The notes beneath the pieces were generated by a model. The model was given only the letters and a program-made list of their open reading frames with translations, was not told where the DNA came from and did not search any database. The position numbers were made by a program, and so were the translations under genes. This document shows positions 16,221 to 25,146 of a stretch of DNA of 47,405 nucleotides, one piece after another; within the stretch, counting starts at the first letter, position 1, and every line of letters starts with the position of its first letter. Source of the DNA: DATKZH01 sp964475955 (GTDB taxonomy: Bacteria; Planctomycetota; Planctomycetia; Pirellulales; Thermoguttaceae); the NCBI GenBank assembly GCA_964475955.1, contig CAYYZY010000042.1:1-47405 (forward strand). The letters are read 5' to 3'.

Positions 16221-16656
16221 ATTGCCCAGAAGCTCGATCGGCAATCCGTCGGCGGGGAGCCAGCCCCGGATCGCGTCCTGTTGTTACTCAACGGCCCGCG
16301 GTTTGTCAACCAAGGATTCGGCCATGCGGGCTCCCGGCCGACTTCCAAGGGCCCGCCCCCCGGGAGCGTGGACTGCCGAACCATGGCATGCGGGAGCCCG
16401 GGAAGGAGACCGCGCAACAAAAACGGGCGTGGCCGCTCAGAGATCGAGCCACCACGCCCAGAACACGGGGGTGAGAAAGCCAAGTTTATCCAGATGAGCG
16501 CCCAACCTGCGATCGGGCCGCCCACCTGTACTTGTAATCTACAGCAAACCGAGAGAATGTCAATCTGGGCACTCGGGAAAACTTAGGCAAGATCGCTTTG
16601 CGGCCCGCCGCGCGCAGGCCCTGTGCCGGTGGTAGCGGTCCTGCGGGTTGCGCTGG
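16221..16656. other. intergenic, no gene supported
   Basis: About 435 bases downstream of the propeller lipoprotein gene. It includes GC-rich inverted pieces near 16325-16400 (CGGGCTCCCGG and CGGGAGCCCGG) that may form a hairpin, and a more AT-balanced segment at 16530-16580. No reading frame has a domain. Confidence 0.4.
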
Positions 16657-17883
16657 CTAGTCCTCCAGCCGGATTACCGAGAGCGTGCAGGGCTTGTCGT
16701 ACCCGGAGTTGATGCAGCCGGGCACCGGCCAGTCCATGTTGGAGACGATCAGCTCGCGCCCGCGCAGCAGCACCTCGCAGGGCTGATCCATGCCGCCGTC
16801 GAGGCCGTCGGTATCGCCGTTGCTGGCCAGGGTCTGCACGGAACCGTCGAGCGAGACCATCTGCACGGCGTTCGCGCGCGAGTCGGCCACGTAGATCTTC
16901 TGGGCCTCGGGATCGAAGAACAGCCCGTCGGCGCTCTTCATGCATTCGCTCTTGGCAAAGATTTCGTTGGAGGCCACGTTGCCGTCGGCGTCGAAGGTGA
17001 GCTTGTGGACGGTGCCGCCGGCGAAGTTGCCGACGTAGAGGTTCCCGTCGCCGTCGAAGCAGAGCCCGTCGGCCCCCAGCGGCAGCTCTTCATCGAACGT
17101 CTCGAAGGTGGCGATCAGGTGGGGATCTTCGGTTTCGGGCGTCGCCAGGGCGAGGATCGTGTCCTCCAGTTCGTCGAGCTTGAAGCGGAACACGCCGCTG
17201 GTGGCCGGGCTGGCCTCGGGGTCGATCTGCGTCTCGCTGACGTAGAGGTAGCCATCGCGGCAGATCACCGCGTTGGAAACGTGGAACCCCGTAATCACTT
17301 CCACGATCTCCTTGGGATGCCCGTCTTCCATCGCGACCCGCATCACGCGGCTCTGCCGGTCGCCTTCCATCTGGTAATCGGCCAGGAACAGGTCGCCGGA
17401 AGGCGCCAGGCAGATCCCCAGCGGGCCGAGCGGCTTCTTCGTGTGCTCGTTGACCGGCAGCTCGACCAGCGGCACGGCCTCGTTCTCCGGCGTGATCCTC
17501 ATCAACAGCGGCGTCTGCTCCAGGTCGTTGAAGTTCGGCACGGAGAGGAGGACGTCGCCGTCGGGCAGAAGGCACATGGCATCGGGCGTGTTGCACTTGT
17601 CGGTCGGCAGTTCGACCAACAGTTCCGATTTCTTGAGCGGCGTGCAGGCCGAACCCTCCGCGGGCTCCGCGTCTCCGGCGGGTTCCGCTCCCTCGGCGGG
17701 TTCTTCCGCCGCCGGCTCGGCGCCGGCCGCGTCGGCCTCCGACGGAGGCGCCGTGACCTGCGGACCCGTCTCCGGCCCGATCGTGGGGGCGGGCGACGAG
17801 GGCGGACATCCCACAAACGCCGCCACGGCCGCCGAGACGAACAACACCAGCGATACGCGCGCCAGCAAAGCGGTCTTCGACAT
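16657..17883 (-). CDS. lipoprotein with SMP-30/NHL-type beta-propeller
   Basis: The ATG at 17883 has AAGGAG eight bases upstream and gives 408 residues; an upstream in-frame ATG lacks this. The leader MSKTALLARVSLVLFVSAAV ends at a lipobox-like FVGC (Cys26), followed by a Pro/Ala/Glu-rich spacer to about residue 95. The rest contains repeated propeller blades: GICLAPSGDLFLADYQ, AVICRDGYLYVSETQ, GLCFDGDGNLYVGNFAGGTV, GLFFDPEAQKIYVADSRANA. These resemble gluconolactonase/SMP-30 and NHL proteins that bind sugars, metals or proteins. Four cysteines in the C-terminal part could form disulphides, fitting an extracytoplasmic location. Substrate unknown; it could be purely structural. Confidence 0.82.
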   Translation of the reverse strand: MSKTALLARVSLVLFVSAAVAAFVGCPPSSPAPTIGPETGPQVTAPPSEADAAGAEPAAEEPAEGAEPAGDAEPAEGSACTPLKKSELLVELPTDKCNTPDAMCLLPDGDVLLSVPNFNDLEQTPLLMRITPENEAVPLVELPVNEHTKKPLGPLGICLAPSGDLFLADYQMEGDRQSRVMRVAMEDGHPKEIVEVITGFHVSNAVICRDGYLYVSETQIDPEASPATSGVFRFKLDELEDTILALATPETEDPHLIATFETFDEELPLGADGLCFDGDGNLYVGNFAGGTVHKLTFDADGNVASNEIFAKSECMKSADGLFFDPEAQKIYVADSRANAVQMVSLDGSVQTLASNGDTDGLDGGMDQPCEVLLRGRELIVSNMDWPVPGCINSGYDKPCTLSVIRLED

Positions 17884-18120
17884 GGTCAATCTCCTTCTCC
17901 TAAGGTGAGCGATTGGCACGGCGGTGCGGTCTCGACAAAGCCGGCCCGTCGACGCCCGCCGACGGCGCGATCGCTTCGTCTCGACGACGCAAAGCCATTG
18001 TGTACGGTCGGATCACACGGTTCAAGGCCCGCGTGCAACATCCTCGCACCGCGACGGTGCGAACCGGGAAGCGGCGACGGTCATCCCGCCGCAGTCGCTG
18101 AAGTCATTTCCTGGCTACTA

Positions 18121-19230
18121 CTAATCGAGCGCAAGCCCCTTGCGCTCTCGGCCCAGGGCGTCGGCGGCGAGGATCGCGTCGACGACGGCCTCGGAGGTGA
18201 TCTCGAACGGGTGGTTGTGGCACAGCGACCCTTCGCCCGCGCAGATGTCGCCGATCTCGCGCAGCCGGTCGCGGTCTGCGCCTTCCAGGTTCACGTCGGC
18301 CAGCGTCACCGGCAGGCCGACTTCGATCTGGAAGTCGACCACGGCGTACACCTCGTCGGCGTCGACGTCGTCGTCGAGGCAGAGCTGCGTGACGATCCCG
18401 AAACCGACCTTCTCGCCGTGCATCAGGTCCTTGCACTCGGGCACGTTGGAAAGGAGGTTTCCGATCATGTGGGCGGTGGCCAGCCCGCCGCTCTCGAAGC
18501 CGAGGCCCGAAAGGAGCACGTTGGCCTCGACCACCTTCTCCACGGCCGGCGTGACCAGGTTCCGCTCCACGGCCCGCTTGGCGTCGAGCCCGTGCTCCAA
18601 GAGCGTGCGGTAGCACAGTTCGGCGAGGGCCATGGCGGCCAGGGTGGGCCGGCCGCCGGCGATGTTGGCGGCGCGCGACTTGTAGGCGGCGGCCGCTTCG
18701 ATCCAGGTCGACAGGGCGTCGCCCATTCCGGCCACGAACGCGCGCACCGGGCCGCTGGCGATGACCTGCGTGTCGACCAGGACGACGTCGGGGTTGAACG
18801 GCCAGCAGTCGAAACCGATGAACTGGTGGTCGGCGTCGTACCAGACCGAGGCGGCGCTGGTGGGCGAGTCGTTCGAGGCGATCGTCGGGCAGGTGACCAG
18901 CTTCAATCCCGCCTCGACGGCGACGGCCTTGGCCACGTCGAGCACCTTCCCGCCGCCGACGCCCACGGAGACGTCGGCCCCGTTCTCCCGCGCGACGGCC
19001 GTCACGCGGTCGCGCTCCTCGCGGGTCGCCTCGCCCTGGAACTCGACGTCGACCATCTCGAGCCCGGCCCCGCGGAGGCTCTCGGCGACGGTTGCGCCGA
19101 CGATGCCCTTCACACACGGGTCCCAAAGCACCAGGGGCTTGCGGCCGAGCATCTTCAGGTACGTGCCCAGCTCAGCCAGCACGCCGCGGCCCTGGACGTA
19201 CTTCCTCGGAGCAATCAATACGGATTTCAT
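18121..19230 (-). CDS. glycerol dehydrogenase-type iron/zinc alcohol dehydrogenase
   Basis: 369 residues, the usual length for GldA-type enzymes. VGVGGGKVLDVAKAVAVEAG is the NAD-binding GGGK motif; CPTIASNDSPTSAASV follows. Metal ligands appear as GMGDALSTWIEA (Asp), GLATAHMIGN (His) and MHGEKVGFGIV (His). The enzyme would interconvert a polyol such as glycerol and the matching ketone with NAD. It is the third gene of a minus-strand operon after a class II aldolase and a D-2-hydroxyacid dehydrogenase, 43 bases downstream of the latter, so its real substrate may be a sugar-derived polyol or a phosphorylated relative rather than glycerol. Confidence 0.88.
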   Translation of the reverse strand: MKSVLIAPRKYVQGRGVLAELGTYLKMLGRKPLVLWDPCVKGIVGATVAESLRGAGLEMVDVEFQGEATREERDRVTAVARENGADVSVGVGGGKVLDVAKAVAVEAGLKLVTCPTIASNDSPTSAASVWYDADHQFIGFDCWPFNPDVVLVDTQVIASGPVRAFVAGMGDALSTWIEAAAAYKSRAANIAGGRPTLAAMALAELCYRTLLEHGLDAKRAVERNLVTPAVEKVVEANVLLSGLGFESGGLATAHMIGNLLSNVPECKDLMHGEKVGFGIVTQLCLDDDVDADEVYAVVDFQIEVGLPVTLADVNLEGADRDRLREIGDICAGEGSLCHNHPFEITSEAVVDAILAADALGRERKGLALD

Positions 19231-19273
19231 GGCGACGGTTCTCCCGGGAAATGGGTTGGACGGCAGCGTTCGT

Positions 19274-20320
19274 TCAGGCTCTCAGGTCCGGTTGGACTCC
19301 GTTGACGATCGGCAGGTCGGGCTCGCCCCGGAGCATGCGCGCGAGTTGCTCGGCCATCCGCTTGGGGCTGTTGCGGAAGGCGTCGACGGTGCTGCCGGCC
19401 AAGTGCGGGGTGATGGTGACGTTGTCGAGCGCGACCAACGGGTGGTCCGCCGGGAGCGGCTCGGTATCGAACACGTCGAGGGCCGCGCCCATGATCCGCC
19501 GCTCGGCGAGGGCGCGGACGAGCGCCTCCTCGTCGACTAGGCCGCTCCGCGCCGTATTGACCAGCACGGCGCTTGGCTTCATCAGGGAAAGCTCGCGCTG
19601 GCCGACCAGGTGGTGCGTATCCTCCGTGAGCCGGGCGTGGATGGAAACCACGTCGGACTCGCGCAGGAGCGTCTCCAGGTCGACCAGCGTGGCGGGCGAG
19701 GGATCGCCTTGAGCAAACGGGTCGTACGCCACCACGCGGCTCCCGAAGGCCACCAGGTAGCCGGCCACCAGGCGGCCCACCGCGCCGTAGCCGACCAGCC
19801 CGACCGTCTTCTCGTTCAGCTCGGGGATCGCCTCGCTGTTGGGGAACGTGCGCCGCCAATCGCCGTGCTTCAGGCAAGCGTGCGATCGGGCCAGATTGCG
19901 GATCTCGCTGAGGATCATCCCCATGGCACACTCGGCCACCGCCCGGGCGTTGCGTCCCGGGGTGTTCATGATCGTGATGCCGCGCTCGGTCGCCGCCTCG
20001 ACGACGACGTTCTCCGTGCCGCCCCGCAACACGCCGATCAACCGCAGGTTCGACGCCGCCTCCACGAATCCCCGCCCGATCGGCGCGAACTGGACGACGA
20101 CGATCTCGAACCGGTCCAGCTCGCGCGTCACTTCGGCCGGCAGGGCGACCGCCTCCGGGCCGTCGCGCTCGATGACCAGGTTCGCCTCCTGCAACGCGAC
20201 GAGCGTCGGGTGCTCCCAGCGGCGGACCTCGACGGCGACGCCCAACGGTGCCAGCCCGGCCAGCCCCTGCTCCATGTACCGCGCGGGGATGTACGTGTCG
20301 CTAATGGCCAAGAGCTTCAT
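19274..20320 (-). CDS. D-isomer-specific 2-hydroxyacid dehydrogenase
   Basis: The ATG at 20320 overlaps the aldolase stop by ATGA, giving 348 residues. The cofactor domain has VGLVGYGAVGRLVAGYLVAF and a D at the end of the second strand (AYDPFAQ), consistent with NAD. Catalytic Arg, Glu and His sit in NTARSGLVDEEAL, DVFDTEPLPADHP and TITPHLAGSTVDAF. It most resembles phosphoglycerate-dehydrogenase-like members without an ACT domain. Translational coupling with the aldolase suggests it works on a hydroxyacid in the same catabolic route. Exact substrate unassigned. Confidence 0.88.
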   Translation of the reverse strand: MKLLAISDTYIPARYMEQGLAGLAPLGVAVEVRRWEHPTLVALQEANLVIERDGPEAVALPAEVTRELDRFEIVVVQFAPIGRGFVEAASNLRLIGVLRGGTENVVVEAATERGITIMNTPGRNARAVAECAMGMILSEIRNLARSHACLKHGDWRRTFPNSEAIPELNEKTVGLVGYGAVGRLVAGYLVAFGSRVVAYDPFAQGDPSPATLVDLETLLRESDVVSIHARLTEDTHHLVGQRELSLMKPSAVLVNTARSGLVDEEALVRALAERRIMGAALDVFDTEPLPADHPLVALDNVTITPHLAGSTVDAFRNSPKRMAEQLARMLRGEPDLPIVNGVQPDLRA

Positions 20321-21192
20321 GCCGTGACTCCGCGAAGGGCCCCCGACCGGTTGGCGGCCAGCAGCAACTCGATCTTCTCCTTCACCACCGCGGCGATCTC
20401 CTCCTTGATCGGGCGGAACAGGTCCCGGGGCAGGGGGTCGGGCCGGTCCAGCGACGCGTGCGCCGTCTTCAGCCCGCGCGCCATCGCCTGGCGGCAGTCG
20501 GCGTAGACGTTCAGCTTCGTGATGCCGCCGCGCACCGCCTCCCGGATCTGAGCGGCCGGCGTGCCCGAGCCGCCGTGCAACACCAGCGGCACCGGGCATG
20601 CCTGGCGAAGCTCCGCCAGACGCTCCAGGTTGAGCGTGGGAAGCGACCGGTACACGCCGTGCGCCGTGCCGATCGACACGGCCAGGGCGTCGACCCCCGT
20701 CTCGTCGACGAACCGCGCCACCTCCTCCGGCTCGGTGAGCACGTTCTCGCGGTGTTCCGTCTCTTCCAGGTCCAAGCCGCCGACGTGCCCCAGCTCGCCT
20801 TCCACGCTCACGCCCCGAGGCCGGGCGACGTCGACCGCCGCCTTCGTGATCTTCACGTTCTCCGTAAACGGCAGGCTGGAGCCGTCGATCATCACGGAGG
20901 TGAACCCCAGGTCGACCGCCCGCCGGATCGGCTCGAGCCGGTCGGCATGGTCCAGGTGGAGCACGACCGGAATCTTGTGATGATCCGCCACGGCCCTGAC
21001 CAACCCGGCAAAATAGGCCCAGCCGTTCCCCTCCAAATCGGGCTGCAGGGCCATGATGAAGACCGGCGCGCCGCGGGCCTCGGCCGTTTCGAGCACGGCG
21101 CGGACCATCACGTCTTCAATGCAATCGAAGGCCGGCACGGCGTAGCGGTTCGCCTGCGCGTCGGCCAGCACTTCCTTGGCGGTTGCGAGCAT
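20317..21192 (-). CDS. class II (zinc) fructose-bisphosphate/tagatose-type aldolase
   Basis: The ATG at 21192 follows GAGGAG closely and gives 291 residues, typical for the family. Zinc and active-site features: PVVLHLDHADRLEPIRRAVD (DH motif), FTSVMIDGSSLPFTENV, VSVEGELGHVGG (Glu ligand), SIGTAHGVY (His), VPLVLHGGSGTP (His ligand). The enzyme would cleave a ketose phosphate to DHAP plus an aldehyde. It is first in an operon with the hydroxyacid dehydrogenase and the polyol dehydrogenase. Whether the substrate is fructose-1,6-bisphosphate, tagatose-bisphosphate or another ketose phosphate cannot be read here; the operon context argues against housekeeping glycolysis. Confidence 0.9.
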   Translation of the reverse strand: MLATAKEVLADAQANRYAVPAFDCIEDVMVRAVLETAEARGAPVFIMALQPDLEGNGWAYFAGLVRAVADHHKIPVVLHLDHADRLEPIRRAVDLGFTSVMIDGSSLPFTENVKITKAAVDVARPRGVSVEGELGHVGGLDLEETEHRENVLTEPEEVARFVDETGVDALAVSIGTAHGVYRSLPTLNLERLAELRQACPVPLVLHGGSGTPAAQIREAVRGGITKLNVYADCRQAMARGLKTAHASLDRPDPLPRDLFRPIKEEIAAVVKEKIELLLAANRSGALRGVTA

Positions 21193-21307
21193 GCACTCCT
21201 CACTTGAACTTGGCCGGACCGACCGAGCTGGGGATCGGCAAACGAAATCATGGGGCACGACTGCATCGTGCCGAGCACGTTGAGGTCGTCGGTGGGGCGC
21301 GTTTCTG

Positions 21308-21428
21308 GGCTTTGTCGGAAAACGGCCGGGGCAGGGCGATCTGTAGGGTGCTTGCCGGCACGCACGCCGGAAAACCGCGGTCTCCGCCTGGGTGCAAGCA
21401 CCCACCCTACGGGCTTTCCGACAAAGCC
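21308..21428. repeat. palindromic element with GGCTTTGTCGGAAA ends, complete copy
   Basis: About 120 bases bounded by GGCTTTGTCGGAAA at 21308-21321 and its exact inverse TTTCCGACAAAGCC at 21415-21428. Inside are TAGGGTG..CTTGC and GTGCAAGCACCCACCCTAC, themselves inverted relative to each other. Other copies: 29103-29192 (diverged ends) and 47333-47369 (left part only). It fills most of the aldolase operon's upstream region. Confidence 0.72.
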
Positions 21429-21563
21429 TGACGTGCCTGGCACGTTGGAAACGTGCCCCACGAAAAAATCAGTTTCCCTTTCCCGTTTCCCCCCTTTTCC
21501 CTCTTTCCTTTTTGCACCTGTGATCACTTCATTTGGCTGAACTGTTACGCATTCCGAAAACCT

Positions 21564-22325
21564 CTATCCCGTCAGCATTCCGCCGGTCACGTTCACCGCG
21601 GTTCCCGTCATATAGCTTGCCCGAGGCGAGGCCAGAAACACGGCCACCTGGGCGATCTCGCCCGGAACGGCGATGCGGCCGAGCGGGATCCGATCGATGT
21701 ATTTCTGGGCGTCCTTTTCGAGCGCGTCGCGGGCCATGTCGGTGGCCATCATGCCGGCGGCGATCGCGTTGACGCGGATCCCGTACGGCGCCGCCTCGCG
21801 CGCCAGGGACAACGTCAACGAGACGAGCCCCGCCTTCGACGCCGCGTAGTGGGCATGCCCGGTGGTCGAGCCGTGATAGGCCGCCTGCGAGCTGATGTTG
21901 ACGATCGTCCCCTGCCGTCCGGCCGCACGCCAGCGGCGGACCGCCTCGCGGCACGCCAGAAACGGGCCCGACAGGTTCACCGCCATCGCCTCGTTCCACT
22001 CGTCGAGCGTCATCTCCTTCACGTAGGCCGTGGGCCACACGCCCGCGTTGTTCACGAGCACGTCGACCGGCCCCAACCGCGACTCGACCCGCCGAAACAG
22101 GCGCGCCACGTCGGCGGCTTGGGCCACGTCGGCCTGCACGGCCGTGGCCTCGGTGCCGTGGGCGCTTTCGATCTCGGCGGCCAGACGCTCGGCCGCGTCG
22201 GCGCCGCGGCGATAGTTCACCGCCACGTGGGCCCCCTCGGCGGCCAACACCCACGAAATCGCCCTGCCCAGCCCACGCGAACCCCCGGTGACGATCGCGA
22301 CCTTTCCCGCTAGTTCCAGATCCAT
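21564..22325 (-). CDS. short-chain dehydrogenase/reductase (FabG-like)
   Basis: Starting at the ATG at 22325 gives 253 residues, the classical SDR length. AIVTGGSRGLGRAISWVLAA is the TGxxxGxG cofactor site; DVLVNNAGVWP is the NNAG motif; the catalytic Ser, Tyr and Lys are in IVNISSQAAYHGSTTGHAHY and YAASKAGL. The end MTGTAVNVTGGMLTG is as in 3-oxoacyl-ACP reductases and related sugar or alcohol dehydrogenases. It could serve fatty acid synthesis or sugar metabolism; it lies beside a sugar-type operon but 371 bases away, behind a repeat. No clear Shine-Dalgarno. Confidence 0.87.
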   Translation of the reverse strand: MDLELAGKVAIVTGGSRGLGRAISWVLAAEGAHVAVNYRRGADAAERLAAEIESAHGTEATAVQADVAQAADVARLFRRVESRLGPVDVLVNNAGVWPTAYVKEMTLDEWNEAMAVNLSGPFLACREAVRRWRAAGRQGTIVNISSQAAYHGSTTGHAHYAASKAGLVSLTLSLAREAAPYGIRVNAIAAGMMATDMARDALEKDAQKYIDRIPLGRIAVPGEIAQVAVFLASPRASYMTGTAVNVTGGMLTG

Positions 22326-22652
22326 CGCCGGGCGTCCGCTGAGAAGGCGTAGCCGATTCGAGCCGTCCAAAGCGACCTGTATACCGGAAGCCGGACGAAG
22401 ATCCAAGGGGCACCCGGCAGGGCGCCGCTTCCCGCCCGAGAATCGCCCTCAACCGGGGCGCTGCCTGCGGATCACCGCACGGCCAACGCATTCGGGCAAG
22501 CAGTGGCACATCCGCGCGAGGGGGCCGTCCCGGAATGCGTTGCCCCCGCGTCGTTGACCGGCCCCGGCGTGGCTGTTAGGCTGGACGTTGCCCATTCCGC
22601 AATCGGCCCGCGCTTCCGGCGGTCCCGTCCCCCCGCGTACAGGAGTGTTCTC
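22326..22652. other. divergent intergenic region
   Basis: 327 bases between the SDR and the LRR lipoprotein, transcribed apart. Both promoters should be here. No small gene, repeat or clear operator was recognised. Confidence 0.4.
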
Positions 22653-23744
22653 TTGAATCGATTCGCCGTCCTTGCGACCGCTTTGCTCACGAGCTGCTCA
22701 CTGTGGGGCTGCCGGCCTGCGCAAGAGCCGTCGGCGGAAACGGCGGTCGACCGGCCGACCGGCTCCCCGCCGAGCGAGGCCCCGGACCGGGCCTCGGCCG
22801 AATCGACGCCCGAAGAGTCGGCTCCCGCCCCGGAGGCAGAATCGCCCCGGCCGGTCGAACCCGAAGCGCAGCCGGCGGCGCCGACGGCAACCGGTACGGA
22901 CTCCGACGCTCCCATCCGGACCGAAGAGCAGCTCACCGCCGCGCTCAAGGAAAAGAACCCCCAGTTCGACGGCGAGGTCGGCGTTCGCGGCGACGGGCGG
23001 AACATCGCGATCGTCGAGGTCCGCGATCCGGCCGTCGAAGACGTCTCCCCGCTGGCCGGCCTGCCGCTTCGGGCGCTCGGCCTGGCCGGCTGCCACGTGA
23101 GCGACCTGAGCCCCCTGGAAGGCATGCCGCTTCAGATGCTGGACCTGGCCGGCTGTCACGTGACCGATATCGGCGCGCTCGCCGGCATGCCGCTGGAGCA
23201 GCTCTACCTGGAGCAAACAGGCGTCGACGACCTGAGCCCCCTCGAGGGGGCACCGCTGCGGGAGTTGCACCTGAACAACACCCGGGTGGACGACGTCCGC
23301 CCGCTCGAAGGCGCGCCGCTGGAGAAGCTCTACTTGGTCGACACGCGGGTGAGCGACCTGAGCCCGCTTGCCGAGTGCCCAACGCTCGAGTCGCTATGGC
23401 TGAACAACACGCCGGTGAGCGACGTGGCCCCGCTCGCCGAGCTGCCGAGGCTGATCAGCCTGACGTTGGCCGGCACGAAGGTCTCCGACCTCAGCCCGCT
23501 CAAGGGGCTCGGGCTGCGGCGGCTGCACGTGGCGCGATCGGAAGTGACCGACCTCACGCCGCTCAAATGGCTGGAACTTCAGCGTCTGGTCTTCACGCCC
23601 GGCAAGATCGAGAAAGGGATCGACGAGGTCCGCGCCATGGGGAGCATCCAGAAGATCGGCACCCGGTTCGGCGAACAGCCGGAGAACGACCTCGTGCCGC
23701 CCGACGTCTTCTGGGAGCGCTACGACGCCGGCGCGTTCGAGTAG
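22653..23744 (+). CDS. leucine-rich-repeat lipoprotein
   Basis: A TTG start at 22653 is chosen because AGGAG lies at 22641-22645 and because the protein then begins with a lipoprotein leader (MNRFAVLATALLTSCSLWGC). A Pro/Glu/Ala/Ser-rich spacer runs to about residue 95. From residue 120 to 330 come roughly nine short leucine-rich repeats of about 22 residues, for example SPLEGMPLQMLDLAGCHVTD and SPLEGAPLRELHLNNTRVDD. This planctomycete-style LRR array forms a curved protein-binding surface, here presumably at the membrane facing the periplasm. A C-terminal non-repeat segment of about 40 residues closes it (DVFWERYDAGAFE). Binding partner unknown. Confidence 0.85.
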   Translation: MNRFAVLATALLTSCSLWGCRPAQEPSAETAVDRPTGSPPSEAPDRASAESTPEESAPAPEAESPRPVEPEAQPAAPTATGTDSDAPIRTEEQLTAALKEKNPQFDGEVGVRGDGRNIAIVEVRDPAVEDVSPLAGLPLRALGLAGCHVSDLSPLEGMPLQMLDLAGCHVTDIGALAGMPLEQLYLEQTGVDDLSPLEGAPLRELHLNNTRVDDVRPLEGAPLEKLYLVDTRVSDLSPLAECPTLESLWLNNTPVSDVAPLAELPRLISLTLAGTKVSDLSPLKGLGLRRLHVARSEVTDLTPLKWLELQRLVFTPGKIEKGIDEVRAMGSIQKIGTRFGEQPENDLVPPDVFWERYDAGAFE

Positions 23745-23781
23745 CCGCTGGCGTCTTCGCTGGCAGGACGCTCGCCCGCTT

Positions 23782-23915
23782 GCAGGACGGAACGGCATTC
23801 TGTCCTGCGCGGTTCGCTCACACGACCTGTAGGGAATGCCCTCCGCGGCGTTCCGCCCCGCGGGGAAGCGGCGTTCCGCCCCGCGAAGATTTCGGAACGG
23901 CACAGAGGCCGTTCC
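23782..23915. repeat. cluster of GGAACGGC hairpins and an 18-bp direct repeat
   Basis: GCAGGACGGAA pairs with TTCTGTCCTGC (23782-23808, one G-U type mismatch); GGAACGGC pairs with GCCGTTCC around ACAGAG (23894-23915). Between them GCGGCGTTCCGCCCCGCG occurs twice (23845-23862 and 23868-23885). It lies between two convergent genes and could stop transcription from both sides. Confidence 0.6.
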
Positions 23916-23931
23916 TGGGAGCGCGGCGGGC

Positions 23932-25146
23932 TCAGACCGGGCTGCGGTGGGAGAAGGCGATTCCCTCGATCTCGACCAGGAGATCGGGCCGGCAGACGTC
24001 GGCGACGGCGTAGACGATCGGCAGTTCGCCGAGCCGGCCCTCGCACACGGCCCGGGTCTTGGCGTAATCCTCCTGCCGCTTGATGTACACGCGCACCAGG
24101 GCCAGGCCGTCCAGGCCGGTTCCCAGGCCGGGCATCCCGTGACGGCGCAGGTTGTCCTGCGAGATGAGCGCCTCGATGTTGTCGAGCGTTTGGCGCGTCT
24201 GCGCCTCGACGTCGTCCAGGTGGCGCGTCTCCGACTGCGTGATGCTGGCCGTCCCCGAAATGAAGATCGTGGCGAACGGGCCGCACGAGAGCGCCATCGC
24301 CCGGGCAAACTTGGGGCTCTTCGGTCCGTACTTCTGCGAATACTCGAAGGCCGAGGTCTGCACCGGGTTTTCCAGGGGCGTGCCGACGATGTCGTTCCGG
24401 TCCGTGGCCAGGGCGATGCAGCTCATCACCACGTCGCGGCTGTCGGCCCCGATGCCCGTGCTCGCCGGGTAGAGTATGCCGTTGAAGCACTCCGGCGTGT
24501 GGACGGGCCGGAAGGTGATGTCGCGAAAGAAATCCGTTCGCGCCCGATTGAGCTCCTTGTAGCGTTGCGTTTCCCCCTCCGGGCCCACGATGTCGCCCAG
24601 GTAGAGCCAGGTGCGGATGACCTGATCGAAACGCACGTCCGCCTTCTTGAGCATCCCGCGCATCCCCTCGAAGGCGCTCAGGGACCGATCGTAGACGCTG
24701 CTCGCCGGAGTCTCCGGCACGATCTGGCCGCAGTGGACCCACGACACGCCGCTGTGGCTCACGACGACGAGCCGGTCGCACATCCGCCGGATCTCCACGC
24801 CTTCGGTCGACCGGCCCACGCCCAGCGCCTCGACCGACAACAGCTTCCCCTCGCACGGCGGCTGGGGAACGTACGTGGTGGCCGGCAGCTCCGGCCCGTA
24901 AAACTCGTGCATGATCCGCCGGCAGCGGTCCATCTCGCCGATGTCCTTCATGAACACGGCCTGCTCGACGATCGAGCCCCGCGTGCCTTCTTCCTGATTC
25001 ACGTCCTTAATCGTCGAAAGCGCGTCCTGGGCCTGCTCCTCGAGCGTGGCGCCGCTGCGCGGGACGGCCGAGGCAAATACGTGCCGGACGTCGTTCAGCT
25101 CAACGACCGAGTACCCAATGCCGTCGCTAGACTCTTTTCTGATCAT
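23932..25146 (-). CDS. two-domain RidA-fold protein, chorismatase (FkbO/Hyg5)-like
   Basis: 404 residues from the ATG at 25146, longer than a single RidA (about 130). Two halves share the YjgF/RidA fold. The C-terminal half has YPASTGIGADSRDVVMSCIA, ENPVQTSAFEYSQKYGPKSP and FARAMALSCGPFATIFISGT followed by ASITQSETRHLDDVEAQTRQ; these segments recall chorismatases such as FkbO, Hyg5 and XanB2, which split chorismate into hydroxybenzoates or dihydroxycyclohexadiene acids. No aromatic or pigment pathway gene adjoins it. Simple RidA-type imine hydrolysis is the alternative. The family fold is quite sure, chorismate as substrate only a possibility. Confidence 0.7.
   Translation of the reverse strand: MIRKESSDGIGYSVVELNDVRHVFASAVPRSGATLEEQAQDALSTIKDVNQEEGTRGSIVEQAVFMKDIGEMDRCRRIMHEFYGPELPATTYVPQPPCEGKLLSVEALGVGRSTEGVEIRRMCDRLVVVSHSGVSWVHCGQIVPETPASSVYDRSLSAFEGMRGMLKKADVRFDQVIRTWLYLGDIVGPEGETQRYKELNRARTDFFRDITFRPVHTPECFNGILYPASTGIGADSRDVVMSCIALATDRNDIVGTPLENPVQTSAFEYSQKYGPKSPKFARAMALSCGPFATIFISGTASITQSETRHLDDVEAQTRQTLDNIEALISQDNLRRHGMPGLGTGLDGLALVRVYIKRQEDYAKTRAVCEGRLGELPIVYAVADVCRPDLLVEIEGIAFSHRSPV

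Noticed and set aside
16648..19305. 885-codon plus-strand open frame opposite the lipoprotein and dehydrogenase genes
   Set aside because: It crosses two clear minus-strand genes and their spacer and is rich in His/Asp/Arg shadow composition.
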